A stretch of 64,000 nt of DNA, from the NCBI GenBank assembly GCA_030427205.1, contig JAUHXC010000004.1, positions 310,001-374,000 of the forward strand. The letters run 5' to 3'. Numbering within the stretch: the first letter of the stretch is position 1; each line of letters starts with the position of its first letter. This DNA is from a bacterium. GTDB taxonomy: Bacteria > Myxococcota_A > Bradymonadia > UBA7976 > UBA1532. A program made the translations under genes and the position numbers. Below, piece after piece: positions 50,192-58,269 of this stretch. Below the pieces are notes generated by a model. The model saw nothing but the letters and a program-made list of their open reading frames with translations. It did not search any database and had not been told where the DNA came from.

Positions 50192-52480
50192 CTATTCCGC
50201 CGCCTCGTCGCGAGGCGGATCCGCGTGCGCCGCATCATCGAGACGTGGCGCGGTCGTGTCAATCTCGGCGAGCACTCGGGCCAGGGTGTCGCAGACCACC
50301 GGCGGCGGCTCGGCGCCGCGACGCGCGCCGAAGAGGCGGCTGCGGCGGTGCCAGCGGGCCATCTCGAGGGCTTCGCCGGCGTCGAGCCGGGTATCGTCGG
50401 CCAGCGCGGCGAAGCGCGGCGCGGCGACGGCGTGGCAGCCGCGATCGAAGTGCACCAGGGCGATCAGGCGCTCGACCTCGATGGCGATCGACGGGTCGTC
50501 GAGCGCCCGGGCGGCGAGCAGATCGACCAGCGCTTCGATGGGCTCGTCTTCGAGGCGGGCCCGACCGCGCAGGTAGCGTCCGGCGGGCCAGTCGGGGGCC
50601 AGCGCGACGATCGCCCCCGCCTCGACCCGCTGCTCGACGTTCCGGCGGGGCAGGGCCAGATAGCGCAGCGCCCGCTGCCCGGCCTCGCCGGCGTCGAGGG
50701 CCAGCTGCTTGATGCGCAGCCGGCGCAGGTCGGAGCGGGCGAACGCGGTCTCGAGCGCGGCGGTGTAGCCCGTCCGCGCGGCGGCGAGATCCCCGGCGAG
50801 CCCGTTCAGATCGGCCAGCCGCTCGACGGCCAGCGCCCGGGCCACCGCGCCGGCCCGCTCGTCTTCGATCAGGTCGGCGGCGGCGATGCGCGCGGCGTCC
50901 CAGCGCCCGAGCCGCATCAGCACCGCCAGCCGGTCGTGACGGCCGCGCACGTCGTCGGGCAGGTGATCGAGCACCCGCTCGGTCAGCGCGAGCGCCTCCT
51001 CCGGCTTCGCCCCGGCCGTCGCTGCGCGCAGGGCCGCGATCTCGTGGGCGCAGGCCCGCCCGAAGATGGCCGGGCGATCGTAGCGGGCGCGGGCGAACTC
51101 CAGCGCCTCGGGGGCCAGGGTCTGCCGGTCGAGGTGGGCCTGCCACTCGCCGATGAGGCGCTCGATGTCGGGGAACGCGCCGGCGCGATAGGCCGCCGCC
51201 AGCGCATCGGTGCCGTAGCGGTCGCGATAGAAGCGGGCGAACGAGCCGACGAGGGTGTAGGCGGTGCGCGAGTTGCGGCCGTAGAAGCCGGTCGGGGCCA
51301 GCACCTCGGTCAGCGGCGGCGCGACGCCGATGGCCCGCATCGCCGCCGACCACTCGTGCAGGTCGAGGCGGTCGGTCTTCCAGGTGGCCGCCTCGGCCAG
51401 CCCCTCGATGAGCGGCATGTGCGGGACGACCCCGCGGTAGAGGCTGAGGTGATGCGGGCTCTCGGCGATCTCGGCGGAGAAGACGTGGGCCATCTCGTGC
51501 ACCAGCACCGCCTGGCCGACCTGCGGCGCGTGCACGTGAAACGACCACTGCCACGGCTTGGCGATGCGCACCCGCCGGGCGCCCATCAGCCGCTTCTTGC
51601 TGCGGTCGTCGGTGTAGAGCCAGACGGTCGCCTTGCGCGAGAGGTCGAAGCCGAAGAAGTCGCGCAGCTCGGCGTAGGCGAACTCCAGCTCGTCGGCGAG
51701 CGCGCGCACGTCTTCGCTCTTCCAGCGCCAGGGGTAGTGCACGACGACGTGCTCGGTCTCGATGCGCCCGCCGAGGCGCTCGGCGATCCAGTCGGCGTCG
51801 CGGTGCACGGCGCAGAAGACGGCCGCCGAATAGACCGCGCCCGCCAGCGCGATCGCGCCCGCTGCGCGCACCAGCCAGCCCAGGCTGCGCTCGGCGCCGC
51901 TGAGCACGACCAGCGCCAGCGCGACGGCGAGGTCTTCGAGGCGCGAGACGAACAGCCGATCGTCGATGTGGATCACGTCGTCGTAGAGCGCGCCGGGCCA
52001 GTAGCCGAAGAGCGGGTGGAACGCGTCGACCGGCGGGTCGATCCAGAAGCGGCGGATGGCCAGGGCCGTGGTGACGAGCACCGCCAGGGCGAAGAGCCAG
52101 ACCCCGCGCCGCGGCGCGAGCCGGCCGAGCGCCACGCCCCAGCCGGCGGCCACCGTCCCGCCGGTCAGCGGCAGGATGGCGTAGAAGGCGAGCCCCTCCA
52201 GGTAGTCGCAGTTCTGCACCCGCAGCGCGTTGAGCGTGATGAGCGCCAGCGGCACGAGCGACGCGATGAGCACCTGCTTCGTGGCCCGGCGCCACGCCGG
52301 CAGCGGGTCGAGCGTGCGCCGGGCCCGGACCCCGCACGCGCCGCCGTAGAGGCTCAGCGGGATGCCGACGACGAAGGCGAATTCGAAGCCGAGCAGGTCG
52401 AAGAGCGGGATGCCGCACAGGACGAGCCCGGTCAGCCCGAGCAGCGTCCACCAGACGAGCGTGAAGCGGTCGCGGGTCAT
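50192..52480 (-). CDS. Membrane gluzincin metalloprotease-like protein with C-terminal helical repeats
   Basis: 762 residues. About five or six membrane helices occupy residues 8-225. Residues about 240-450 hold a gluzincin-type domain with 'VHEMAHVF' (H328, E329, H332) and the downstream glutamates in 'IEGLAEAATW' (E359, E363), so a zinc site appears complete. From about 470 to 750 there are TPR-like helical pairs ('PEEALALTERVLDHLPDDVRGRHDRLAVLMRLGRWDAARIAA'). The predicted topology places the peptidase outside the cytoplasm; this is not certain. The substrate is unknown. Confidence 0.8.
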   Translation of the reverse strand: MTRDRFTLVWWTLLGLTGLVLCGIPLFDLLGFEFAFVVGIPLSLYGGACGVRARRTLDPLPAWRRATKQVLIASLVPLALITLNALRVQNCDYLEGLAFYAILPLTGGTVAAGWGVALGRLAPRRGVWLFALAVLVTTALAIRRFWIDPPVDAFHPLFGYWPGALYDDVIHIDDRLFVSRLEDLAVALALVVLSGAERSLGWLVRAAGAIALAGAVYSAAVFCAVHRDADWIAERLGGRIETEHVVVHYPWRWKSEDVRALADELEFAYAELRDFFGFDLSRKATVWLYTDDRSKKRLMGARRVRIAKPWQWSFHVHAPQVGQAVLVHEMAHVFSAEIAESPHHLSLYRGVVPHMPLIEGLAEAATWKTDRLDLHEWSAAMRAIGVAPPLTEVLAPTGFYGRNSRTAYTLVGSFARFYRDRYGTDALAAAYRAGAFPDIERLIGEWQAHLDRQTLAPEALEFARARYDRPAIFGRACAHEIAALRAATAGAKPEEALALTERVLDHLPDDVRGRHDRLAVLMRLGRWDAARIAAADLIEDERAGAVARALAVERLADLNGLAGDLAAARTGYTAALETAFARSDLRRLRIKQLALDAGEAGQRALRYLALPRRNVEQRVEAGAIVALAPDWPAGRYLRGRARLEDEPIEALVDLLAARALDDPSIAIEVERLIALVHFDRGCHAVAAPRFAALADDTRLDAGEALEMARWHRRSRLFGARRGAEPPPVVCDTLARVLAEIDTTAPRLDDAAHADPPRDEAAE

Positions 52481-52539
52481 CTGCCGGCGCCCGGACGGGT
52501 GGACTGGTGGGGCGGGCGGTGATGTGCGACCGTGCAGCC

Positions 52540-52962
52540 ATGACGCTGGCGAATCGCAAGGCGCCCCGCGCGCCGATCGAGATCAAGGTCGAGTATCGGC
52601 GGCTGAACGCCTTCATCGCCGACTACACCCGCGACATCTCCCGCGGGGGGCTCTTCGTCAAGACCGAGCGCCCCCTCGAAGAAGGCGAGCGGGCGCTGTT
52701 CACCCTCACCGTGCCCAAGGTGGCCAGCCCGCTGAGCTTCGACGGGGTCGTGCGCCGGGTGGTGCCGCCGGGCAACGACGAAGAGGCGGGCATGGGCGTC
52801 GAGCTGCTCTTCGCCGACGACGACGAGCGGCTGGCGCTGCAGCACGTCGTCGACGGGTTGATGGTCGAGCACCTGGGGGTTGCGCTGTACGAGCGCATGA
52901 TGCGCATGCGCAACGAGCCCGACGAGCGGGTCGCCGGCGGGCCGACGGTGTCGTCTCAATAG
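52540..52962 (+). CDS. PilZ-domain c-di-GMP-binding protein
   Basis: 140 residues from the ATG at 52540; one at 52522 is also in frame and neither has a strong SD. Both c-di-GMP-binding elements are present: RxxxR in 'NRKAPRAPIEI' and DxSxxG in 'TRDISRGGLFVKT'. It resembles the short myxobacterial PilZ family (TIGR02266). Such proteins act as cytosolic receptors that link c-di-GMP to motility or exopolysaccharide. It is divergent from the membrane gluzincin gene, with only 59 nt between. Confidence 0.9.
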   Translation: MTLANRKAPRAPIEIKVEYRRLNAFIADYTRDISRGGLFVKTERPLEEGERALFTLTVPKVASPLSFDGVVRRVVPPGNDEEAGMGVELLFADDDERLALQHVVDGLMVEHLGVALYERMMRMRNEPDERVAGGPTVSSQ

Positions 52963-53000
52963 CCGACGCAGCGCGCGCGGCCGGGCCGGCCCGGATCGAG

Positions 53001-53639
53001 TCACCGGGCGTTGCGCGGCGCGTAGAAGCGGGCCGAGACCCCCGCGGTGATGCCCGCGCGGGCCGCCTCGCCGCCGACGAGCTCGAGCACGAAGCGCGAC
53101 GGCTTGCCCACCGTGCGCGGGCTCGTCGTGCGCGGCGTCGCGTTGGCCACCACGCCGACCACCGTCCAGTCCTCGTCGATGAAGACCATGTCCAGCGGCA
53201 TGAGCGTATTCATCATCCAGAAGCTCTGCACCCGGGTCTGCTCCATGAGGAAGAGCATGCCCCAGTCGCGCTGCATCGCCCGGCGGCACATCAGCCCGCG
53301 GGTGATCTCGAAGCGGGCGTCGACGATCTCGACCGCGTAGCGCCGCTCGCCGGCGGCGGTCTCGAACGCCAGCTGGCCGGTCTCGTCGTTGGCTTCGCCG
53401 GTCATGGCCGGTGGCGTGATGCAGCGCTCGGCGAAGCAGCGCTCCAGCGGTCCGCAGCTGGGCATCTGCGGGCTCCAGCCGTCGACGCAGTCGACGTCGC
53501 TCTGGCAGGCGATCGGCGCGGGCGGATCGGCGTCGACGGCGGGCTTGGGCGTCGGTCGGTCGGAGCAGCCGAGCAGCAGCGCGAGCGGCATCAGCGTGGC
53601 CTGCATGGCCCGCAGCGCCCGCCGCGCCATCGGCTTCAC
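53001..53639 (-). CDS. DUF192 domain lipoprotein
   Basis: 212 residues if the GTG at 53639 is used, which overlaps the upstream stop (GTGA); an ATG at 53630 is the alternative. The signal ends in lipobox LLGC. A short Cys-rich stretch ('CQSDVDCVDGW', 'CGPLERCFAERC') at about 35-75 precedes a DUF192 domain at about 90-210: 'EITRGLMCRRAMQRDWGMLFLMEQTRVQSFWMMNTLMPLDMVFID'. DUF192 proteins are exported and of unknown function. Confidence 0.85.
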   Translation of the reverse strand: MKPMARRALRAMQATLMPLALLLGCSDRPTPKPAVDADPPAPIACQSDVDCVDGWSPQMPSCGPLERCFAERCITPPAMTGEANDETGQLAFETAAGERRYAVEIVDARFEITRGLMCRRAMQRDWGMLFLMEQTRVQSFWMMNTLMPLDMVFIDEDWTVVGVVANATPRTTSPRTVGKPSRFVLELVGGEAARAGITAGVSARFYAPRNAR

Positions 53640-54001
53640 TCGCTGCACTCGGGGAAGACCGCCGGGTCGTCGTCGGGCATGCACGCCGCCCGGACGCGGC
53701 AGAAGGCGTGGGCCCCGTTGACCCCGTCGCAGACATAGCCGCTGCGGCAGTCTTCGTCGGTGTCGCAGATGGCCATGCAGTACGACTCGGAGTTGCGGAA
53801 GGTCACGCAGACCGAGTTCTCGGGGCAGGAGTTGGCGGTGCAGCCGCCGAGGGTGCAGTAGCCGTCGGTGCTGCTGAGATCGCAGATGCGACCGCTGCCG
53901 CACTCGGCGTCGCTGCTGCACTCGTCGCCGATCTCGGGCCCGCAGGCGAGGGCGAGGAGGCCGAAGGCGGCGAGCAGCGAATGGCGCAGGAGGGCGGGCA
54001 T
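53636..54001 (-). CDS. Small Cys-rich lipoprotein
   Basis: 121 residues, with GAGGA 4 nt before the ATG. The signal ends in LALAC (Cys about 19). The mature part has 14 further cysteines spaced like EGF/Dickkopf-type knots: 'CSSDAECGSGRICDLS', 'CPENSVCVTF', 'CDTDEDCRSGYVCDG'. These 'CxxDxxCxxGxxC' units recur in many myxobacterial surface proteins and also occur in the two lipoproteins at 56391-58216. Its stop overlaps the DUF192 gene. Confidence 0.8.
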   Translation of the reverse strand: MPALLRHSLLAAFGLLALACGPEIGDECSSDAECGSGRICDLSSTDGYCTLGGCTANSCPENSVCVTFRNSESYCMAICDTDEDCRSGYVCDGVNGAHAFCRVRAACMPDDDPAVFPECSE

Positions 54002-54092
54002 GGGATCCTCGGTGGCCGCGGGTGCGGCGCGCACTGTGGCAGATCCGGCCGCTGTCGGGCAAGGGCGGCGGCGAGGCCAGCCGGCGGTCGTC

Positions 54093-55181
54093 TCAGAACC
54101 CGCGGAACCAGCCCAGCACCGCCTCGGTGAAGTAGGGCGGGATCTGGTGCCCCGTCGCCGGGCCGTAGAGGCAGTAGCGGGTCTCCGTGGCGCAGCCGGT
54201 GTGCTGCACGCAGGCACCCGGCGCGTCGTAGGGCAGCGGCGCGCTCTCGTCGGCGCAGCCGTGCAGCGCGCGCCAGACGGCGTCCTGCTCGTCGCCGAAG
54301 GCGCCGGGATAGGGCTCCGACGCCGCGAAGTGCGCGTCGGCCTGCCCGTAGAAGGTCCAGACGGCGCTCTGGCCCACGCAGCCTACGGGGCCGTCGACCG
54401 GTTCGAACCAATACGGGCGGTTGGCGGCGGCCGGCGCGACGGCGGTGAAGCGATCGCCGAGGAAGCAGCCGACCACCGCGGCCATGTCGCCGCCCCACGA
54501 GTGCCCCGTCGCGAAGACGCGCTCGGGGTCGACGCAGTAGCGCTCGCCGACGCGATCGAGCAGCTGGCGGGTGAACTCGATGTCGTCCATGCCGTCCGCC
54601 GGCCGGGCGTGGGGCCCGAGCAGCCAGCCGCCCAGGTTGCCCCAGCCGTCGAAGTCGCGGAACAGCAGGTCGGGATAGACGACGATCGCGTCGCCCCGTC
54701 CGTCGGCTTCCAGGCCGAAGTAGGGGCGGATCATCTCACCGCTCCAGTTGGTGCCGGCGTAGGCGACGATGAGGCGGTAGGGGTGCGTCGGCTCGTAGTC
54801 CGCGGGCAGCGAGAGGAAGTAGCTGCGCACGCCGCCGGCTGCCGGGTCGAACCGCTCTTCGATCTGCACGCCGCCGAGCGCGTGCATCGGCGGCCGTCCG
54901 CAGCCGACGGTGCCCCGTGGCTCGACCGGCTCGGCGTCGGGCGCTGCGTCGGCAACAGTCGCGTCGATGATCGCGTCGCGGGTGGAATCGGCCGCAGCGC
55001 CATCGGCCGGCTCTCCGTCCAGGGGCCCGACGTCGAGCCCGTCGACCGATGCCATGTCCGGGGTGTTGCCCGGCGCTGCATCGCCTGCGCCACCCGAGCC
55101 GCCCGCCGGCATGCAACCGGACAGCAGGGCCATGGCCAGCAAGCCCGTGAGGGGTCTGATCGTGCTTCGGTGTCGCCGCAT
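54093..55181 (-). CDS. Lipoprotein esterase of the PHB depolymerase/feruloyl esterase type
   Basis: 362 residues. Lipobox LLSGC (Cys 23), followed by a 60-residue Asp/Ala/Gly linker. Residues about 95-360 are an alpha/beta hydrolase similar to LpqC/PHB depolymerase: 'YRLIVAYAGTNWSGE', nucleophile elbow 'GHSWGGD' (S228), 'FYGQADAHF' (likely Asp) and 'GPATGHQIPPYF' (likely His). It probably hydrolyses an ester on the outer face of the cell. It heads a minus-strand group with the two Cys-rich lipoproteins. Confidence 0.87.
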   Translation of the reverse strand: MRRHRSTIRPLTGLLAMALLSGCMPAGGSGGAGDAAPGNTPDMASVDGLDVGPLDGEPADGAAADSTRDAIIDATVADAAPDAEPVEPRGTVGCGRPPMHALGGVQIEERFDPAAGGVRSYFLSLPADYEPTHPYRLIVAYAGTNWSGEMIRPYFGLEADGRGDAIVVYPDLLFRDFDGWGNLGGWLLGPHARPADGMDDIEFTRQLLDRVGERYCVDPERVFATGHSWGGDMAAVVGCFLGDRFTAVAPAAANRPYWFEPVDGPVGCVGQSAVWTFYGQADAHFAASEPYPGAFGDEQDAVWRALHGCADESAPLPYDAPGACVQHTGCATETRYCLYGPATGHQIPPYFTEAVLGWFRGF

Positions 55182-55279
55182 GCCCGCACCGTATCACTGC
55201 CGTCGCCGCCTGCGCTGCCCCGCAGCCCCGGAACCCGCCCTCACGGACACTTCGGGTCGCTCGTCCCCTATTTGTCTCG

Positions 55280-56314
55280 ATGGCCCGCGAACAACTCCAC
55301 GACGCCTTCTTCAAGCAGGTCTTCTCCCGGCCCGCGCTCGCCGCTGACCTCCTCCGCCGGCGGTTGCCGCCCGCGGTGCTCGACGCGCTCGATCTCGATC
55401 GCCTCGAGCCGGCGAAGGGCGAGTTCGTCGACGATACCCTGCGCAGCCGGCGGGCCGATCTGATCTTCCGCGCGCCCCTCGCCGATGGCCGCGGGCGCGA
55501 GGCCTATGTCTGTCTGCTCGTCGAGCATCAATCCCGCTCCGAGCGGCTGATGGTGCTGCGGGTGATGCACTACGTGCTCGACGTGTGGAGGCGCAGCGTC
55601 GAGCAGGCGGTTCGGGCGCCCGAGGCCGGCCCGGTGATGCTGCCGGCGGTCATCTCGGTCGTCGTGCACCAGGGCCGGCGACCGTGGGGCTCGCCGCGCA
55701 GCCTCGGGCAGCTGATCGATCTGCCGCCGGCGCTGCAGGAGATGCTCGCGCCGCATCTGCCGCGGTTCACGCTGCTCATCGACGATCTGGTCGACGACTC
55801 TGCGCGCGAGACCCGCTTCGGGCTCACGGCCGCGGCGGTCATGACCATGCGCTTCGTGCGCAGCGACGAGGACGCTCGGGCCTTCGCCAACCGCTGGGCC
55901 GCGTTGCTCGCCGAGACCCGCGGTGAGCCCGATCGACAGGCGGTGCTCGATGCCATCGTCGCGTACCTGTATCATGCGGATCAGCGCCTGCAGGCGGCTG
56001 AGCTCGTCGACGCTGCCGCAGCGATCGACGACGCCGAGACCAAGGAGGCCTTGATGACCCTCGCCGAGCAGTTCGAGCAGATCGGCCGCCTCAAGGGCCG
56101 GGAAGAAGGGCGGGAAGAAGGGCGGGAAGAAGGGCGGGAAGAAGGCCGCCAGACCGGGCGGGCCGAGATGTTGCTCAACCTGATCCGCCTCAAGTTCGGC
56201 CCGCCCCCGCCGGCGATCGTCGAGCGCATCGACGCCGCCGGCCCGGCCGACATCGACCGCTGGGCCGAGCGCATCCTCGAGGCCGACGCGCTCGACGCGC
56301 TCTTCGCGCCCTGA
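55280..56314 (+). CDS. Rpn family recombination-promoting nuclease
   Basis: 344 residues. The Rpn/YhgA-like (transposase_31) PD-(D/E)XK domain is clear at the N-terminus: 'MAREQLHDAFFKQVF', 'VDDTLRSRRADLIFRAP', 'YVCLLVEHQSR'. The C-terminus has a charged tract from four 12-bp repeats encoding REEG, then 'LLNLIRLKFGP' as in other Rpn proteins. In E. coli these proteins promote RecA-independent recombination. They act in trans and are not transposases. The gene stands alone on the plus strand. Confidence 0.9.
   Translation: MAREQLHDAFFKQVFSRPALAADLLRRRLPPAVLDALDLDRLEPAKGEFVDDTLRSRRADLIFRAPLADGRGREAYVCLLVEHQSRSERLMVLRVMHYVLDVWRRSVEQAVRAPEAGPVMLPAVISVVVHQGRRPWGSPRSLGQLIDLPPALQEMLAPHLPRFTLLIDDLVDDSARETRFGLTAAAVMTMRFVRSDEDARAFANRWAALLAETRGEPDRQAVLDAIVAYLYHADQRLQAAELVDAAAAIDDAETKEALMTLAEQFEQIGRLKGREEGREEGREEGREEGRQTGRAEMLLNLIRLKFGPPPPAIVERIDAAGPADIDRWAERILEADALDALFAP
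56099..56146. repeat. 12-bp tandem repeat, four copies
   Basis: CGGGAAGAAGGG repeated four times (the last with one change), in phase, encoding REEG units in the Rpn protein. Confidence 0.9.
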
Positions 56315-56390
56315 CAGCCCCAACACCGAGAACCTCGTCCACCCGTCTCACCGGCGACGCCTCACGGGCCACCCATCGCAGCGCGCCGCA

Positions 56391-57326
56391 TCAGCGGGGG
56401 CTGTCGAAGCAGACTCGGGGTTCGACCGGGTCACTCTCGGCGGCCAGCCGCCCATCACCCAGCGCCTGACAGGTGCCCGACGTCGCCGCGCAGCCCGTCT
56501 GGCTCGGGCAGTCGCCATCGGCCGTGCACGCGGCGACCCACAGCCACTCCAACGGCCCGCGGGGATTCTCTCGATGGGGCACGAGGCGGCCGTTCGCGGG
56601 TCGGCAGCCCGCCGGCTCGAGGGTGCACTGCGATCGGTTGTACGCGCCGTGGACCGTCGTGCAGCGCCCGCCCGGATCACAGTCCTGGTCCTCGGTGCAC
56701 GCCGCGCCGAGCCGCGGGGCGCAGTCGGCATCACCCGTCTCGAACGGACCGGCGCAGGGCAACGGCCCGCGCAGCCATTGGTAGCCGCCGTCGATGCCAT
56801 GGGTCAGCGGCGCGCCATCTTGCGGGCCGACGCCCGCCGGCGACCAGAAGACGGTGAGCCAGTCGGTCTGCCGCTCGACCGGCCCGTCGGCGGGGTGCGG
56901 TCCGTAGAACGGCTCCTCGGCGCCACGCCGGCCATCGTCGTCCACATCGTCGTACATCAGCACCCAGCCGACCGCGTAGCCCGCCGGTCGGGCCGCGAGC
57001 GGCGGCTCGTCGAGCAGGACCAGCCGGAACGCGTCGGCGTCCCGGGCCGGCGCGCCGACGCCCGGCTGTTGGATCAGCCGCCGCGTATCCAGCGGCGACG
57101 GGCTCGGGACATCCGGGCCCCACGGCAGCCAGAAGAGGCCGACCCGCATGCTGTCGGGCAGGGTACGCAGCCGGCCGCCGGGCTGATCGATCACGCCGAC
57201 GAGCACCGCCCGCGGCTGACCGCTGAAGCGGCCGTCCTGCACCGGATCGCCGCAGGCACCCAGCAGGGTCAGCGCCGCGGCGAGAAACGGGACGCCGGTC
57301 CAGATGCGTGGCAGGGGTCGGCTCAT
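56391..57326 (-). CDS. Cys-rich lipoprotein (paralogue A)
   Basis: 311 residues; its ATG overlaps the stop of its paralogue (ATGA). Lipobox LGAC (Cys about 25). Residues 30-230 form a beta-rich domain with 'AVLVGVIDQPGG', 'MRVGLFWLPWG', and an Asp-rich loop 'YDDVDDDGRRGAEEPF' that looks like a calcium site. Residues about 210-311 hold Cys units ('CTEDQDCDPGGRC', 'CTADGDCPSQTGC'). It aligns along its whole length with the protein encoded just upstream. Confidence 0.77.
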   Translation of the reverse strand: MSRPLPRIWTGVPFLAAALTLLGACGDPVQDGRFSGQPRAVLVGVIDQPGGRLRTLPDSMRVGLFWLPWGPDVPSPSPLDTRRLIQQPGVGAPARDADAFRLVLLDEPPLAARPAGYAVGWVLMYDDVDDDGRRGAEEPFYGPHPADGPVERQTDWLTVFWSPAGVGPQDGAPLTHGIDGGYQWLRGPLPCAGPFETGDADCAPRLGAACTEDQDCDPGGRCTTVHGAYNRSQCTLEPAGCRPANGRLVPHRENPRGPLEWLWVAACTADGDCPSQTGCAATSGTCQALGDGRLAAESDPVEPRVCFDSPR

Positions 57327-58216
57327 TGTGTCGCGTTGCGCCCCTCGATGAGGTGGTCGGTGCAGACGAAGCCCTCGGCTATTCCGAGCAGCAGCCGCAC
57401 CTGCTCGCTGCCCGACCCGCAGGCCCCCGAGCCTTCGCGGCAGACCAGCGGCGCGGGGCAGTCGGCGTCGGCCGTGCACGCCGGGTAGAAGAACCAGCGC
57501 CAGCGACCATCGCGATAATAGCGCGGCACCCGCCGGGCGTCGGGCGGTCGGCAGCCGGTGCGCGTCAGGCGGGCGAGGCAATAGCCCCGCGGTTCGCGCG
57601 AGCCCTCGTCCCGCGCGCAGACCGCGTTCGCCGGCTCGCCACAATCCCGGTCCGCCTGACACGGCTGGCCCAGTGGGATGCCACAGTCTTCGACGTCGCC
57701 CGTTCTCACGAAGGGCTCGGTGCACGGCAGATGGCCCTCGATGACGTGCAGGCCCGGGGGCAGCGGCAGCGTGACCGGGTGCTCGTCCGGGTTCAGCCCG
57801 CCCGCCGACCAGACGACCCGCATGCCATCGTAGGTGGCGCGCAGCCGCTCGCCGGGGTCGTGAGCACCGTCGCCGTCGATATCTTCGAAGAGCAGCAGCC
57901 GCCCGATGGCGTAGCCGGCGGTGCGCGCCGCGGGCGGCGGCTTGTCGTGGATCACCAGCCGGAAGTCGTCCTGCCGCGCCAGCGACGCCGAGACCCCCGG
58001 CTGCCAGACGCGCGCCTCGAGGTCGAAGGGATCGGCGCCGGCCCAGATCAGGCCCACCGCGAGGGTATCGGGGATCGCCTCGCTGCTGCCCGCCGGCTGG
58101 TCCAGGATGCCCTCGATCACCGCCAGCGGCTCGCCCCGGTACGCCCCGTCGTGCACCGGCTGCCCGCAGTGCAGCGTACCGAGCGCGATGAGGGGCAGCA
58201 GGGCGGGGCGGCGCAT
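57323..58216 (-). CDS. Cys-rich lipoprotein (paralogue B)
   Basis: 297 residues. The signal region ends 'LGTLHC', a poor lipobox because His precedes the Cys, so lipidation is less sure than in the paralogue. The shared core is clear: 'AVIEGILDQPAG', 'LAVGLIWAG', 'AGYAIGRLLLFEDIDGDGAHDPGER' with a calcium-type loop, and Cys units 'CQADRDCGEPANAVC' and 'CTADADCPAPLVC'. Tandem duplication of the pair is evident. It follows the BtrH-like gene by 53 nt. Confidence 0.75.
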   Translation of the reverse strand: MRRPALLPLIALGTLHCGQPVHDGAYRGEPLAVIEGILDQPAGSSEAIPDTLAVGLIWAGADPFDLEARVWQPGVSASLARQDDFRLVIHDKPPPAARTAGYAIGRLLLFEDIDGDGAHDPGERLRATYDGMRVVWSAGGLNPDEHPVTLPLPPGLHVIEGHLPCTEPFVRTGDVEDCGIPLGQPCQADRDCGEPANAVCARDEGSREPRGYCLARLTRTGCRPPDARRVPRYYRDGRWRWFFYPACTADADCPAPLVCREGSGACGSGSEQVRLLLGIAEGFVCTDHLIEGRNATQ

Positions 58217-58269
58217 CGGCGATCCATGTCCGAGAGCGGGGGTCTATCAGATACGCGCAGTCCGTAGGC

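Noticed and set aside
54399..54410. tRNA T-loop-like GGTTCGAACC
   Set aside because: It lies in phase inside the esterase gene and no acceptor stem or anticodon arm surrounds it.
55280..56314. Transposase of an insertion element
   Set aside because: Rpn/YhgA proteins are annotated as transposase_31 but are nucleases. There are no terminal inverted repeats or target duplications.
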